NCBI GenBank assembly: GCA_030674185.1
Contig: JAPXFY010000022.1
Coordinates: 46,472,398-46,536,397 of the forward strand
DNA from: Monoplex corrugatus
Lineage: Eukaryota > Mollusca > Gastropoda > Littorinimorpha > Ranellidae
Length of the DNA stretch: 64,000 bases
Direction of reading: 5' to 3'
Below are positions 43,144 to 53,705 of this stretch, one piece after another. A model generated the notes under the pieces. The model had not been told where the DNA came from, did not search any database, and was given only the letters and a program-made list of their open reading frames with translations. The translations under genes and the position numbers were made by a program. Positions within the stretch are counted from its first letter, which is position 1. Every line of letters begins with the position of its first letter.

Positions 43144-44339
43144 CAAAGTCTCAGCCAAAGATCAAACAATATCATCAATAACAAAACAAAACCAACTAAT
43201 CAACCCAAACAAATAAGAAAACAAACAGTAGAAACCTTAACAAATCAAAAGTGAACTTGCACAAGGAAATCCAATTTCATGTGGTAAATATAACAATGAA
43301 ATCTTAAGACTAACAACAACTAGATAACCAGCCAAACTGCTCACACTTGTCTTGACGAAGACCTCTGAGGAGTTGAAAACATTAACTCAAATCACTTATT
43401 TTTACAAAGACAAACAGAACATTTCATTTTACAAATATAAGCAAATAAATACAAAAACAGATTTTTCCATAAAAAAATGAACAGACATGTTACTCATACG
43501 TAATTCTTCCTTATACATTCTTTGTCGACTAATGGTACTATTATTGATTTCTAAATTCATTTTATAATCTGATGTTATTCTTGATGAACCAACTATGTTT
43601 ATACTGCATTAACATACATGTATCTGACTATCTTACGAACCAACTATGTTCATACTGCATTAACATATGTATCTATCTTTATACAGCAGTAATGTATGAA
43701 AATTATTAACCCGGGCCCCAATCCCCCACTTATTTGTTGTTGTTGCCAAACTGCAATGGGCATATTATGACATGGACTAAACGTTTGCACAATACAAACA
43801 ATACAAAAGGCCCACTCCCCCTCTCTGTCATTCTAACCACTTGGACAATGCCTTCATTGTCTGGCTGTATGTTTACACGCGGCCTATCTTTCTGCGTTTA
43901 CGTTTTTCATGTCAGTTTGGAAGAAGAAGAAGAAGAGGAGACAACCATCAGGTGGCAGTGGAAGATAAGGATATAGCACAGGGGGAGGGAGAAGAAATAA
44001 TAGCAGCACAGGTGGAGGAGGAGAAAGACTACAACAAACCAAACTGTAATCTGTAGGTGACCCAAGGCCAGGTAGACAAAGAGATATGACAGGTGCATGC
44101 GGTCCCAGACAATGTAATGCATGCTGTATTAAGATTGTCTGGTCTAACATTTATTGCAAGGGCTTTGTTCTTATCATGGCCTTGTCTGTACAGTCTTAGT
44201 CCTGAGGAAGAGGGGGGGAGAATGGAGGAAAGGAAGAGGTGGTGGTGGAAAGAAGGAAGGAGGGAGGGAGGGAGGGAGGACAGAGTGACAGTAGTAGTCA
44301 TTGTAGAAACAAAAGGGGGAGAAAAATAGGAGGTGGAGG

Positions 44340-45120
44340 AAAGCTAACAGCTGTAGCTGAGTAACAACACCACCAGTAATAGTAATAGCAATGGCAGTAA
44401 TAATAGTAACAGCAGCAGTATTAGCAGCAGAAAGAGTAGTAGCAGCAGTAGTAGTAACAGCATCACCACTAGAGTGGTAATACTAGCAGCAGCAGAAGTA
44501 GCAGCAATAGCATAATTAGTAGTAGTAGAAGTAGCAGCAGAAGTAGTAGCAGGAGCAAAAGTAGCAGCAGCAGTAGTATCCTATCAGGTAAAAGAAGTAG
44601 CAGTAGCAATAACAGCATAGTAACAACAGTGCTAACTCTTTTGACTCCCTCACCCTATCCACCAGCATCCTGCATTGTCAACCATGCTAGCAAAACAAAA
44701 ACAACCCTGTGACTCCCTTAACCTATCCTCCAGCTCCTGCAGGAAGCTGGTGGACAGGGTAAGAAAGTCAAAGGGTTAAGCTTTTGAGTTGGTGGACAGG
44801 GTGCGGGAGTCAAAGGGTTAAGTTTTTGCAGTTGGTGGATAGGGTACAGGAGTCAAAGGATTAAGTTTTGCAGTTGGGGGATAGGGTGCAGGAGTCAAAG
44901 GGTTAAGTTTTTGCAGTTGGTGGATAGGGTGCGGGAGTCAAAGGGTTAAGTTTTTGCAGTTGGTGGATAGTGTGTGGGAGACAAAGGGTTTATAGAGTAG
45001 CAGCAGCAGCAGCAACAATGGCAGTAATAGTAACAGCAGCAGTAACAGTGACAAAAGTAGTAATAGCAGTAGTACCAGTAGTAACATAGATACGCTCGTA
45101 GTTATAACAGCAACAGATGT
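44340..45120. repeat. Imperfect (AGC/AGT)n triplet region
   Basis: Long run of agcagcagtagtagtaacag-like triplets, interrupted by TTAA MITE copy d. In minus-strand frames it gives Leu- or Ala/Thr-rich strings that are not genes. Confidence 0.9.
44632..44998. mobile_element. Palindromic TTAA MITE, copy d, with multiplied right module
   Basis: Left ctaactcttttgactccctc and caccagcatcctgcattgtc, then the palindrome ctcctgcaggaagctggtgg. This is followed by four to five tandem copies of a roughly 45-bp right module (ttaagtttttgcagttggtg, gatagggtgcgggagtcaaa). The module is present once or twice in other copies. Confidence 0.85.
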
Positions 45121-45179
45121 GTGGGCAGCAATACCATGTGCGAATGAGAGCGACAAGCATACCAGACTGAACTGATATG

Positions 45180-45469
45180 TTCAAAGAGAGAAAGAGGGGG
45201 GGAGAGGGAGAGAGAGGGGGAGGGAGAGAGGGAGGGAGGGAGAAAAAATGATGGGAAGGGGGGGAAGAGAGAGAGGGAGGGACAGAGAGGGAGAAAAAAG
45301 GAGGCTCGAGGGGGAGGGGGGAGAGAGAGAGAGCGAGAAAGGGAGGGACACAGAGAGAGCAAAAAGGACAGGGAGGGAGGGAGAGACAAAGAGAGATTGT
45401 GTGTGTGTGTGAGAGGGGGTAGGGACAGAGAGAGGGAGAAAAAAGGAGGGGGGGGGGAGAGAGACAGAC

Positions 45470-45510
<41 letters not shown>

Positions 45511-45521
45511 GAGAAACAGAG

Positions 45522-45561
<40 letters not shown>

Positions 45562-45575
45562 AGAGAGAGTGTGTG
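45180..45575. repeat. Polypurine (GA)n-rich tract
   Basis: About 400 bp almost purely A and G on the plus strand (gagagagaga and gggagggagg runs), with one GT interruption near 45399. A second, shorter GA tract lies at 48470-48580 just inside exon 4's downstream intron. Open frames across it are low complexity. Confidence 0.97.
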
Positions 45576-45884
45576 TGGTATGAGCTCTTGGGCATGTGCG
45601 TGTGCCTTCTCATTGCAATTAACTCACTATGAGAACTGAAAGATTTAACAACCAGAATTATAACTTTCCTTTTCTTTCTTTCATTTTTTTTCCCCTGCCC
45701 TATCTTCTGCACTGCTCCATACTGACACATCCCGCCACTTATTTCGGCTCTCCATCACACTTCCAAACCCTCCAAAAGTACAGTCACTATAACAGCCACT
45801 GAATCTGGTACTTTTATTCTAACCATGCTGCGATGAGAAAAGGGATGTTAGCAATAACTCTGTGCAATTCATGGACTGACGCTG

Positions 45885-46192
45885 TCCGACATTTCTCTAT
45901 GCGGTCCTAATATCTTCAGACATCAGCCAGGCCTGACACCTGCAGTACTGGTTAGGACATTTGAGCAACACCCTCAACAACACACACACCTGAAGTGGAT
46001 GAGACTCAGCTAAGTCTTACCAAAAGCCCATAGCCAGATCCACTCTAGGTAGGGGCAGCTCAAGGCTGGAAAACCCCACAATTTTCTGAATAATGGGATT
46101 TGAACCTACATTTTCTGACTAATGGGATTTGAACCTGCAATCTTCCAGTCAACAGCAATCGGTGCTAACCACTTCCCCACATTGACCTGAAC
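45885..46192 (-). mobile_element. tRNA-derived SINE, copy 3 (best head)
   Basis: The minus-strand head reads ggggaagtggttagcaccga (A box) and gattgcaggttcaaatccca (B box). A partial duplication of the B box follows. The body has gagctgcccctacctagagt, tctcatccacttcaggtgtg, gagggtgttgctcaaatgtc, and gcaggtgtcaggcctggctg. The clear A and B boxes show a tRNA origin, but the head does not fold as a full functional tRNA gene. Confidence 0.8.
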
Positions 46193-46794
46193 ACCCAAAA
46201 CTTATAACAACAGGTACGAAGAAGATGGACAGGCATGCAATAATTCATAGAACACTGCATTTTCCACAGCAAGACAGAAAACAAAAGGCCTGCCAACTTT
46301 CCCTGTATATATTTACAAAAAAATCACGAATTACACTTAATTTGGGAAGTTTGTATTAAACCTAAAATCACTCTGTACTATTCTGCATGTACAACACATG
46401 CATGAAGAGATGTCTTTTAAAATGTCTGTATACTTTGTATACTCAAACAAATGACATACGTTATTCTGAGAGCAAACATTCACTGCATGGGAGAAAATGG
46501 AAAAGAAAAGAAAAAAGGATCCATATGTATTCTGCAACAGGACAGCTGGAAAAAAGTCAACTGATGACACGTGCACAATCATCTGATGACACGTGCACAA
46601 TCATCTGACATGTGCACAATCATCTGATGAAACACACACAATTAATCATTTTTCTTAACCATCAAAACGTGCACAATGTAACATCCAACAATCATTTCAA
46701 ATCAGAAGTGGGATTCTCCAACATCATTCAGAACTCGGATTCCAAACATAAACTGGGTCACAATAAACAACAATGTCAAAGGTGATCACAATAC

Positions 46795-46836
46795 CTGTTT
46801 AATGTCACCAACATTCTCACTTTCAACTGCTGGGTC
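46795..46836 (-). CDS. MDH2: Putative 42-nt MDH2 cassette micro-exon
   Basis: On the minus strand, acacttgtag precedes GACCCAGCAG...TTAAACAG and GTATTG follows. The 42 nt encode DPAVESENVGDIKQ, are in phase 0 at both ends, and would insert 14 residues between AEAK (exon 4) and GLDVAK (exon 5). The flanking exons already join without it to give the standard family sequence, and I know of no MDH2 with this insert. The exon 4 donor (GTTGGT) is weak, which would allow alternative splicing. It could be a chance open stretch; the call is tentative. Confidence 0.35.
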
Positions 46837-47004
46837 CTACAAGTGTAAGCAATGTTATATAATTACCATACCACTATGGTGTGAACAAACAAACATTTCA
46901 TGTCAAAACATAACAACAATTGAGAATACACAATAAAAAAAAATTTATCCTGCCATGAAAAAAGCTTCATTCTGGCACCTCACAATCATGAACAATTCAT
47001 TACA

Positions 47005-47245
47005 CAATAGAGAGATGAGTGTGATAGCCAAGTGGTCAGGATGTCAGACATCCATATAAAAAGCATAGAGTTTGATCCTGCATGGGTAGGGTGTACATGG
47101 TGGGTAAATGTGGGAGAGATGTCCAATCTCCAGTGTCAACATATGCGCTGCACTGCTAATGCTGAATCCCTTTCGTGTGTATACCCACACAGTATGCTAA
47201 CATACGTTACAGATCACATAAGCTTTCTTTGGCTTCACAGAAACA
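47005..47245 (+). mobile_element. tRNA-like SINE of a second family
   Basis: The head gtgatagccaagtggtcagg (A box) and gagtttgatcctgcatggg (B box) is followed by ccctttcgtgtgtataccca and catacgttacagatcacata. The copy at 52935-53072 has a similar head (ccaggtggttagcatgtcag, ggtctcagttccaccctgct) and gcgcctgaaccccttcc. Confidence 0.65.
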
Positions 47246-47339
47246 TGATAATACCTAGCATGCACACCCACCCAAGATGGAATATGCAATGCAGAAATTA
47301 TACTACACATTCCTAAGAAAATATATCATCATCATGTGC

Positions 47340-47640
47340 CCTGCCCCATGGGATCGGCGATCATGGCCCTCCATACAAATCTATCCTTTGTTGCTGCAAG
47401 TACATCTTCCACCCTCTCTGTCCTCAGCCACATGCAATATTTTCTCCCTGGGTCTACCTGGTGTTCTCTTCCCCTCCATCTTTCCTGTTGCGACTAGGTG
47501 CTCTATTTCTCGCCGCATAAAATGTCTTATAAATGTTGCTTGTCTTTTCTTAATCTTCTTATTAATATTATTATATTCTTGTGCCTGTCTCTTTGAAGAC
47601 TGTCTAATTTGAAGAACACAGCACAAGTCAACCAATCACG
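47340..47640 (-). pseudogene. LINE RT C-terminal fragment
   Basis: The minus-strand frame reads KRQATFIRHFMRREIEHLVA, then TGKMEGKRTPGRPREKILHV. It continues in a shifted frame through a cggagggccatgatcgccga region. These are the KRQxxFxGHxMR and GKMEGKRxxGRPRxKIL blocks of the family also found at 51765 and 57295. The 33-bp minisatellite starts immediately beside its 5' side. Confidence 0.8.
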
Positions 47641-48066
47641 TTTGAAAAACATAGCACAAGTCAACCACTCACATTTGAAAAACATAGCACAAGTCAACCA
47701 CTCACATCTGAAAAACATAGCACAAGTCAACCACTCATGTTTGAAAAACATAGCACAAGTCAACCACTCACGTTTGAAAAAACATAGCACAAGTCAACCA
47801 CTCACGTTTGAAAAACATAGCACAAGTCAACCACTCACGTTTGAAAAACATAGCACAAGTCAACCACTCACGTTTGAAAAACATAGCACAAGTCAACCAC
47901 TCACGTTTGAAAAACATAGCACAAGTCAACCACTCACGTTTGAAAAACATAGCACAAGTCAACCACTCACATTTGAAAAACATAGCACAAGTCAACCACT
48001 CACATTTGAAAAACAGCACAAGTCAACCACTCACGTTTGAAAAACATAGCACAAGTCAACCAATCA
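47607..48066. repeat. 33-bp minisatellite
   Basis: About 14 copies of catagcacaagtcaaccact plus cacgtttgaaaaa, period 33 bp. One unit has an extra A and one lacks ATA. As a multiple of three it keeps frames open (KNIAQVNHSRL), with no evidence of a gene. Confidence 0.97.
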
Positions 48067-48592
48067 ATCTATCAAACACTAGAAAAAGGAAGGATTATTA
48101 GCAAGAGCTGAAGTGATGCCTATCCTTGGCTACTGTTTAGCATACTGAAGATTTCACTTCTGTTAACTATACACAAGATCATGTACAAAAACATAATGTG
48201 TGAAAAGAATTGTAGAGAAAAAAGGAGTGTGAAGACCTAGGCAACAACACAAAGGTCTCCTCAACATGTTGACAACTGCATCAACTAGCTCTCACAAGCT
48301 TACAGCACCACACACTGAGCTGTATGTCATAAACATTATTCAGCAACTGCTGGCATTCAAAAACAACAACTAAACAATCACCATTTGCCAACCAATCACC
48401 TCCCCTACTCATCCCCCACCCCCATACCTAAAACCATCATATGCATATAGAAACCCACAATCCAAACAGACAGAGAGAGATAGGAAGGGAGGGATGGAGA
48501 GGGATGGAGAGGGAGAGAGGAGAGAGAGAGAGCGAGATGAGCAAGCGAGAGAGAAGAAGAGAAAGAGAAGACAAAGATAGAAGAATACCAAC
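48067..48592 (-). other. MDH2 intron segment next to exon 4
   Basis: Unique-looking AT-rich intron ending in a GA-rich tract (48465-48580) that directly precedes, on the plus strand, the exon 4 donor. No feature beyond that. Confidence 0.7.
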
Positions 48593-48718
48593 CTTGGCTT
48601 CAGCAATGAATGTGTTGGACCGGACTACATCCAGCGTGGTGACACCAAACACTCGCCTGGGGTCGTACACACCGCGTTTCTTCAACACTTCTGAGGCGAT
48701 GGGAATAGTAGAGTTCAC
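48593..48718 (-). CDS. MDH2: MDH2 exon 4
   Basis: A 126-nt exon after a gtgtctgtag acceptor reads [20 protein letters not shown], then [20 protein letters not shown], and AK. VNSTxPI and [14 protein letters not shown] are MDH signatures; the Asp and Arg of TLDVVR are the catalytic Asp partner and a substrate-binding Arg. The donor is the weak GTTGGT. Phase 0 at both ends. Confidence 0.97.
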
Positions 48719-49049
48719 CTACAGACACAACAGTCAATTCATTTCTTTATAATTACCTTTTAAACAGTAAAGATTATGGCAACTTAGAAACTGCAAACCA
48801 CCGTGTACTATGTTAAACTGTTTTTATCAGCAAAGTCTTGTTGTTGTCATTTGCAAACTGTAAATCATGAAATTTTGCAACAGAGTCCATCCTTGACCAG
48901 AGAAGGTAGGACCACTACCTTCTCCCTTAACTCCGTGAAGAGTCACTGAGGTACTGCACCAAAGAAACGTTCACCACATTCTTCCAGCTATGTCAGTTGC
49001 ATGTCAATGGAAATGGTTGTCCATTCAGCAATAATGTCAGTTTTTTTGG

Positions 49050-49270
49050 GTTTTTTTCTGTCTTCATCTCCATCTCTCTCCCTCAACAATTCCTTGGAGC
49101 ACTGATACAGCACAGTCACTGGATCTTGTTACATGGCCATACAAACGGAGTTTTCTTAACTGTCAGCAGATCTTTGTATCCTCCACTGTGCTGCTTGATG
49201 GCTTGCAGGCTTGTTCATTAGTGATATCATCACTGTATCTGATCTTTGCTATCTTGCAATAACATCTCAT
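49050..49270 (-). pseudogene. Decayed LINE RT C-terminal fragment
   Basis: Minus-strand pieces IAKIRYSDDITNEQACKPS, then QLRKLRLYGHVTRSSDCAVS and VLQGIVEGER match the RRLRxxGHVxRxxD...GxxxGxR end of LINE RTs, with internal stops. Confidence 0.6.
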
Positions 49271-49705
49271 TTCCATGGCTTGATTTCATCTTTCTAAACT
49301 GCTGTGAAGGAAAGTAGGGGAAAACTTCCAAATATTTGCCGAGTCGTGCTCACAGCACATGACAGGGAACACAAGTTCAACAGCTCAACTCAGCCAGAAG
49401 AAGATGATGAGACAATGACTAATCAGTGGGCAAATGATGGTAAGCAATTTAATGTTGCAACAGCCAAGTTTGAAAACAAAAAAACCTTCATACTTTGTCC
49501 TGCATACTAGATTAGTTTCCAACAGACTATTTTCACTTGACTGAAACTGGAATTACTCAAGAATCCTTGTAATTCAATCAGCAATCTATCACAAAACACT
49601 AAATCCAAGGCAAGGAAAACATGTATGCCATAAATATACCTCTAAAATTCAGGTAAACAAAATAATATTATACCTTACATGATTATGAACAAATACAATT
49701 CTAGT

Positions 49706-49893
49706 TTAACCCTTTGACTCCCACATCCTGTCCACCAGCATCCTGCATTGTCAACCATGTTAGCAAAGCAAAAACTTAACCTTTGACTCCCTCACCCTAT
49801 CCACCAGCTTCCTGCAGGAAGCTGGTGGATAGGGTGAGGGAGTCAAAGGTTAAGTTTTTGCATTTGGTGGATAGGGTGTGGGAGTCAAACAAG
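49706..49893. mobile_element. Palindromic TTAA MITE, copy e
   Basis: TTAACCCTTTGACTCCCACA, tcctgtccaccagcatcctg, cattgtcaaccatgttagca, then the perfect palindrome around ccagcttcctgcaggaagct, and the right modules gagggagtcaaaggttaagt and gtgtgggagtcaaa. This is the cleanest example of the nested structure. Confidence 0.9.
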
Positions 49894-50269
49894 TTATAGC
49901 ATATCCAACGTCGACAGCCAATATTAAATCACACAGTAACTAAAGCACCTATTTCAGTATTTACTAAAGCATAGTAGGATTATGTTGGGTTTACTCTCCA
50001 TTAAGAATCTGTACATGGCAAGAAAAGTCAGAATAAAAACAAACATCAGGATAAAAACAAACACACAAATGTAGGGATACTTCAGTAATGTGCATGCAAA
50101 GTTCTTCTCTGCTGATCTACTTCTGCACTTAGCTACCATCTACAATTTCTGTCTGAAAACATATCAGTTGCTGACAGACTGAATTAAACAACAAGTCTGT
50201 GTTCCAGTTGCTATACTACAATTTCTGATGTGATGCAATCATCACCAGCTGCTGAATGACAGGCTGTGG

Positions 50270-50480
50270 GAAACACACACACACACACACGCACGCACGG
50301 CGCGGCGCGCGTAGACAAACATACACAAACACACACGTATGCACACACACACACACACACACATGTACACGTCAAATTAAAGAACGAACGAACGAACACA
50401 TGTACACAAACATACACACACACACACTTGTACATACACAAACATACACACATATGTATTCACACTCACACACACAAAGG
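50270..50480. repeat. CA-rich microsatellite region
   Basis: Imperfect (CA)n with a gcacggcgcggcgcgcgtag core and a small (GAAC)n at 50382-50398. Confidence 0.93.
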
Positions 50481-51120
50481 AAGGTAACAAGATATTGGCA
50501 CAGCTTAACAGAAGATGTCTGCTGAGCAACAGTTTTTTTCCTTTAGAGCTGTAGTTTCACTGTCAGAGTGCTCTAGGTGGGTATCATAATCTACATGTCA
50601 GAAGGCTGTCAAAACGCCAATGACACCACTACTACATAATACATGATACAGGTCCAATATAAACATGGCACATGCCATATGTCTGCACTTAAACCTTGTG
50701 TGCTGGAGCTACAAGAGATGACAAACACAAAAGCAGTGTCACAGAATGATGATTCAAATAAAACACAACAGATGCCATACACTTGTGCTGACAGCTTCAG
50801 GATGCTCAGTGATAGAATTCATCTGTCTGGAGATATAAATGGCACCTCACTTTGATTTGTGTCCGGCTCAGGCAAAACTTTGTATATATATATATCACCT
50901 CCACCCACCCATCTGTAAAAGGCTACCCAACATGGTTCAGGACAGGGGAAGGTAAGCAAGTAAAGGAGAGGAGATGGGCACAATGTTCATGTTGGCCCTG
51001 ATAAAAAGCTGAGGCTTTACCACAACACTGTACTCCACCCTCAGAGTTATGAGAAAACCTTTACTTTTACTCTCATCTCACCAGGTCGACGATACTGACA
51101 GTGACCCACACACAACTTAC

Positions 51121-51230
51121 TGGGTTGGTGATAATTCCCAGCATGGCCTTGGGGCACACATCTGCCACAGCATCTGTAAGGTCCCGAACAATGCTCGCGT
51201 TGGTGTTAAACAGGTCATCCCGCGTCATGC
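51121..51230 (-). CDS. MDH2: MDH2 exon 3
   Basis: A 110-nt exon after a gtttataaag acceptor completes the split Gly codon and reads [20 protein letters not shown], then [16 protein letters not shown], before GTAAGT. [14 protein letters not shown] is the MDH mobile-loop segment with a substrate-binding Arg; ITNPVNST (joined with exon 4) holds the conserved Asn that contacts substrate. Confidence 0.97.
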
Positions 51231-51326
51231 CTTTATAAACACAATGTATGTACAGATAAACTATGTGTACAACTGAACACGATACATAGATGTACTGCTG
51301 GACCATGCAACAAAAAAATTACAGAA

Positions 51327-51521
51327 TTAATCCTTTGATTCTCACACCCTGTTCACCAGCATCCTGCATTGTCAATCATGCTAGCAAAGCAAAAAATTAA
51401 CCCTTTGATTCCCTCATCCTGTCCACCAACTTCCGGCAAGAAGCTGGTGGTAGATAGGGTGAAGAAGTCAAAGGTTAAGTTTTTGCAGTTGGTGGATAGA
51501 ATGCCGGAATCAAAGGGTTAA
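51327..51521. mobile_element. Palindromic TTAA MITE, copy f
   Basis: TTAATCCTTTGATTCTCACA at the left, internal accctttgattccctcatcc and ccaacttccggcaagaagct, right gccggaatcaaagggttaa. Both terminal TTAA are intact. Confidence 0.85.
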
Positions 51522-51764
51522 ATAATTCTTAGCCACAGATCCTTGCTATTGTCAAGTGAGACAGAAAACAAAAATAATTTAATACCATAAATGGCGGAGT
51601 CAGAAAACAACCTTCACACTTCATAAATTTACAAAACTTTCTAAACACTATGGTGCTATGAATGTGATCTTAAGTTAGTTGGCCCAGCTTCAATGAAAAT
51701 TTACTTCAGCAGTTTACAGTGTATGCTTGCTTTTTTTTTTCTTTCCTTTTTTTCTCTGCCCTCC

Positions 51765-52060
51765 ATTCTACAGTCTTGATGGAGGCAGACACAAGAAGAT
51801 CATTCATAAGAAGATTAGCAAAAGACAGGCAATATTTATAGGCCATTTTATGAGGAAAGGGGAATCGGAGCACCTGGTCACAACAGGAAAGCTGGAGGGA
51901 AAGAGAGCACCAGGTAGACCCAGGGAGAAAATACTGGACGGACTTGCAGAGTGGCTGAAGACAAAGAGGTTGGAAGAGCTGCTTGAGGCAACAAGGGATA
52001 GAAACAGATGGAAGGCCATGATCGCCAACGCCATGTGGCAAGGCACCTGATGATGATGAT
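51765..52060 (+). pseudogene. LINE RT C-terminal fragment with (GAT)n tail
   Basis: Reads KKISKRQAIFIGHFMRKGES, then GKLEGKRAPGRPREKILDGL and LLEATRDRNRWKAMIANAMW, and ends QGT at a TGA within a (GAT)4 tail, the natural end of the element. The upstream part (tcttgatggaggcagacaca) matches 57365, in another frame. Confidence 0.85.
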
Positions 52061-52930
52061 GCCTGCCATTCACTGATAAGTCCCACAGCAATCTCTCTCT
52101 CCCCAACCTCTCTTCCCCTTCCCCACCCTAAAACCTCAACCTTGACAAATCCCACAGCAGGCTGTTTCTGACACTTCAGAATGGCAGCTGGTGAGCACAA
52201 AATCATTAAAAGTATTGCTGGCAGGAGGGTGAGGGTAAGGGTGAGGATTAAAGCAACAGTCCAGAGGAGATAATGATGACAAAGTCCCATGGAACAGCTT
52301 TGCTGTGTATCCATGCATTTGTTCCTGTGATCTCTCCCTTATCACCCTTTCATGCGTTTAAGCTACAACATCTACATCTGTATAAAACCCTATGCAAAAT
52401 TCACAATACTTCCAGAAGCAGAGCATGGACAACTGACAGAATATGTTGTTTTTAACTCCCTTGCTGTCACCTTGCAATTTTAATCCTTTCAAGCAATGCT
52501 AAAACATTTTGCTATAGTCTGGGCTCAGAAAATTTCACAGACTGTTGAGAGAAATTTCCTATTTTTTGTACTCCCGAAAACAAAGAATGACTGCTCTAAT
52601 GGCAAGGTTAAAAAACAAACCAACAAAACCAACAAATGGCAATACGCAGAACGCCCACTAGTTATATCCAAGTGGGGGATGGGAGGCCAATTCTCTTTGG
52701 TTAAATAGTCTCCAAAACTTTTGAAGATAACACCACGTAAACAAACAGAAATAAAATAATTTAAGCAGATCAATAATTTGTAATAGAATTATTTCAAACA
52801 GTGGAACAAAGTAAGAGTCTACTCAGGACATTAGGAATGTTTCCTGACCTTGTCATTCAAAACAATTGAGGAATACCGTTCACTACCCTGACAGTAAAGA
52901 AAAACCCTCAACAGAAAACATCTACGTTAT
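52061..52930. other. MDH2 intron 2 segment with no recognised feature
   Basis: AT-rich, apparently unique sequence. Frames in it are short and not gene-like. Confidence 0.6.
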
Positions 52931-52934
52931 TTGA

Positions 52935-53705
52935 TAGGACAGACAGCCAGGTGGTTAGCATGTCAGACTTCCAGTCACAGGTCTCAGTTCCACCCTGCTT
53001 GGAGGATTTTCTGAATTTGCAGGTCACCATGTGCAGACCTGCTAGCGCCTGAACCCCTTCCATGGCTGTTCCCTAACCCTTTGACTTCCGCACTCTGTCC
53101 ACCAGCATCCCGCATTATCAAACATGCTAACAAAGGGAAAACTTGTTCCTTTGACTCCCTCACCCTATCCTCCGGCTTCCTGCAGGAAGTTGGTGGATAG
53201 GGTGCGGGAATTAAAGGGTCAAGTTTTTGCAGTTGGTGGATAGGGTGCGGGAGTTAAAGGGTCAAGTTTTTGCAGTTGGTGGATAGGGTGCAGGAATTAC
53301 TGGGTCAAGTTTTTGCAGTTGGTGGAAAGGGTGCGGGAGTCAAAGGGTTAATCTCCTGTTCCCTTATTTTAGTTGTCTGCCCCACAACATATGTATGCCG
53401 TCAGCTCACTCACTGTGTGCATGTTCCGGAACTTTCTCTAACTGGCTCCTACCCAGAGTTGGATGAGCTATGGGCTCATTGGGAAGACTGGGACCACACA
53501 GTCGAGCCTCATCCGCTTCACGGATACGTCACTGAAGATGTTGCTCAAATCTTCTGACTAGCACCGCAGGTGTCTGTATCTCTTAGGTCTGGTTGACGCC
53601 AGCATATATGATGACAGTAAGCATAGAGTACAGCCCTGTCTCAATCTCAATCTCAGTCTCAATCACAGATGGAACTCCATAGCATCATGATTATCATCAC
53701 CATCG
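52935..53705 (+). mobile_element. SINE sequence split by TTAA MITE copy g
   Basis: A tRNA-like head and start (52935-53072: ccaggtggttagcatgtcag, ggtctcagttccaccctgct) is followed by a TTAA MITE at 53073-53351. After it comes the SINE body shared with copies 1-3: gagttggatgagctatgggc, actgggaccacacagtcgag, gaagatgttgctcaaatctt, and ggtctggttgacgccagcat. A tail of tctcaatctcaatctcag and atggaactccatagcatcat ends it. Head and body may belong to one SINE or to two. Confidence 0.7.
53073..53351. mobile_element. Palindromic TTAA MITE, copy g, with three right modules
   Basis: Left ctaaccctttgacttccgca (TTAA reduced to CTAA), internal palindrome around ggcttcctgcaggaag. Three tandem copies of gtttttgcagttggtggata ... 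gggtgcgggagt follow. The right end is gtcaaagggttaa. Confidence 0.88.

Larger units (their letters stand above)
42836..46794 (-). other. MDH2 intron between exon 5 and the putative micro-exon
   Basis: Contains TTAA MITE copies (42951-43143, 44632-44998), a triplet-repeat region (44340-45120), a GA/CT tract (45180-45570) and a SINE (45885-46192). Nothing else coding was seen. If the micro-exon at 46795 is not used, this is part of a single intron 42836-48592. Confidence 0.75.
48719..51120 (-). other. MDH2 intron 3
   Basis: A 2.4-kb intron with a decayed LINE tail (49050-49270), TTAA MITE copy e (49706-49893) and a CA/GT-rich stretch (50270-50480). No exon. Confidence 0.85.

Noticed and set aside
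44990..45730. 246-codon minus frame rich in Ser, Leu and Pro
   Set aside because: Translation of a (GA/CT)n tract and triplet repeats.
46125..46192. Possible tRNA gene
   Set aside because: A and B boxes are present but the sequence does not form a complete cloverleaf and continues into a SINE body.
47607..48066. Direct repeats that could suggest a CRISPR array
   Set aside because: Units are contiguous with no unique spacers, in an animal genome; it is a 33-bp minisatellite. The same applies to the 18-, 26-, 60- and 70-bp arrays.
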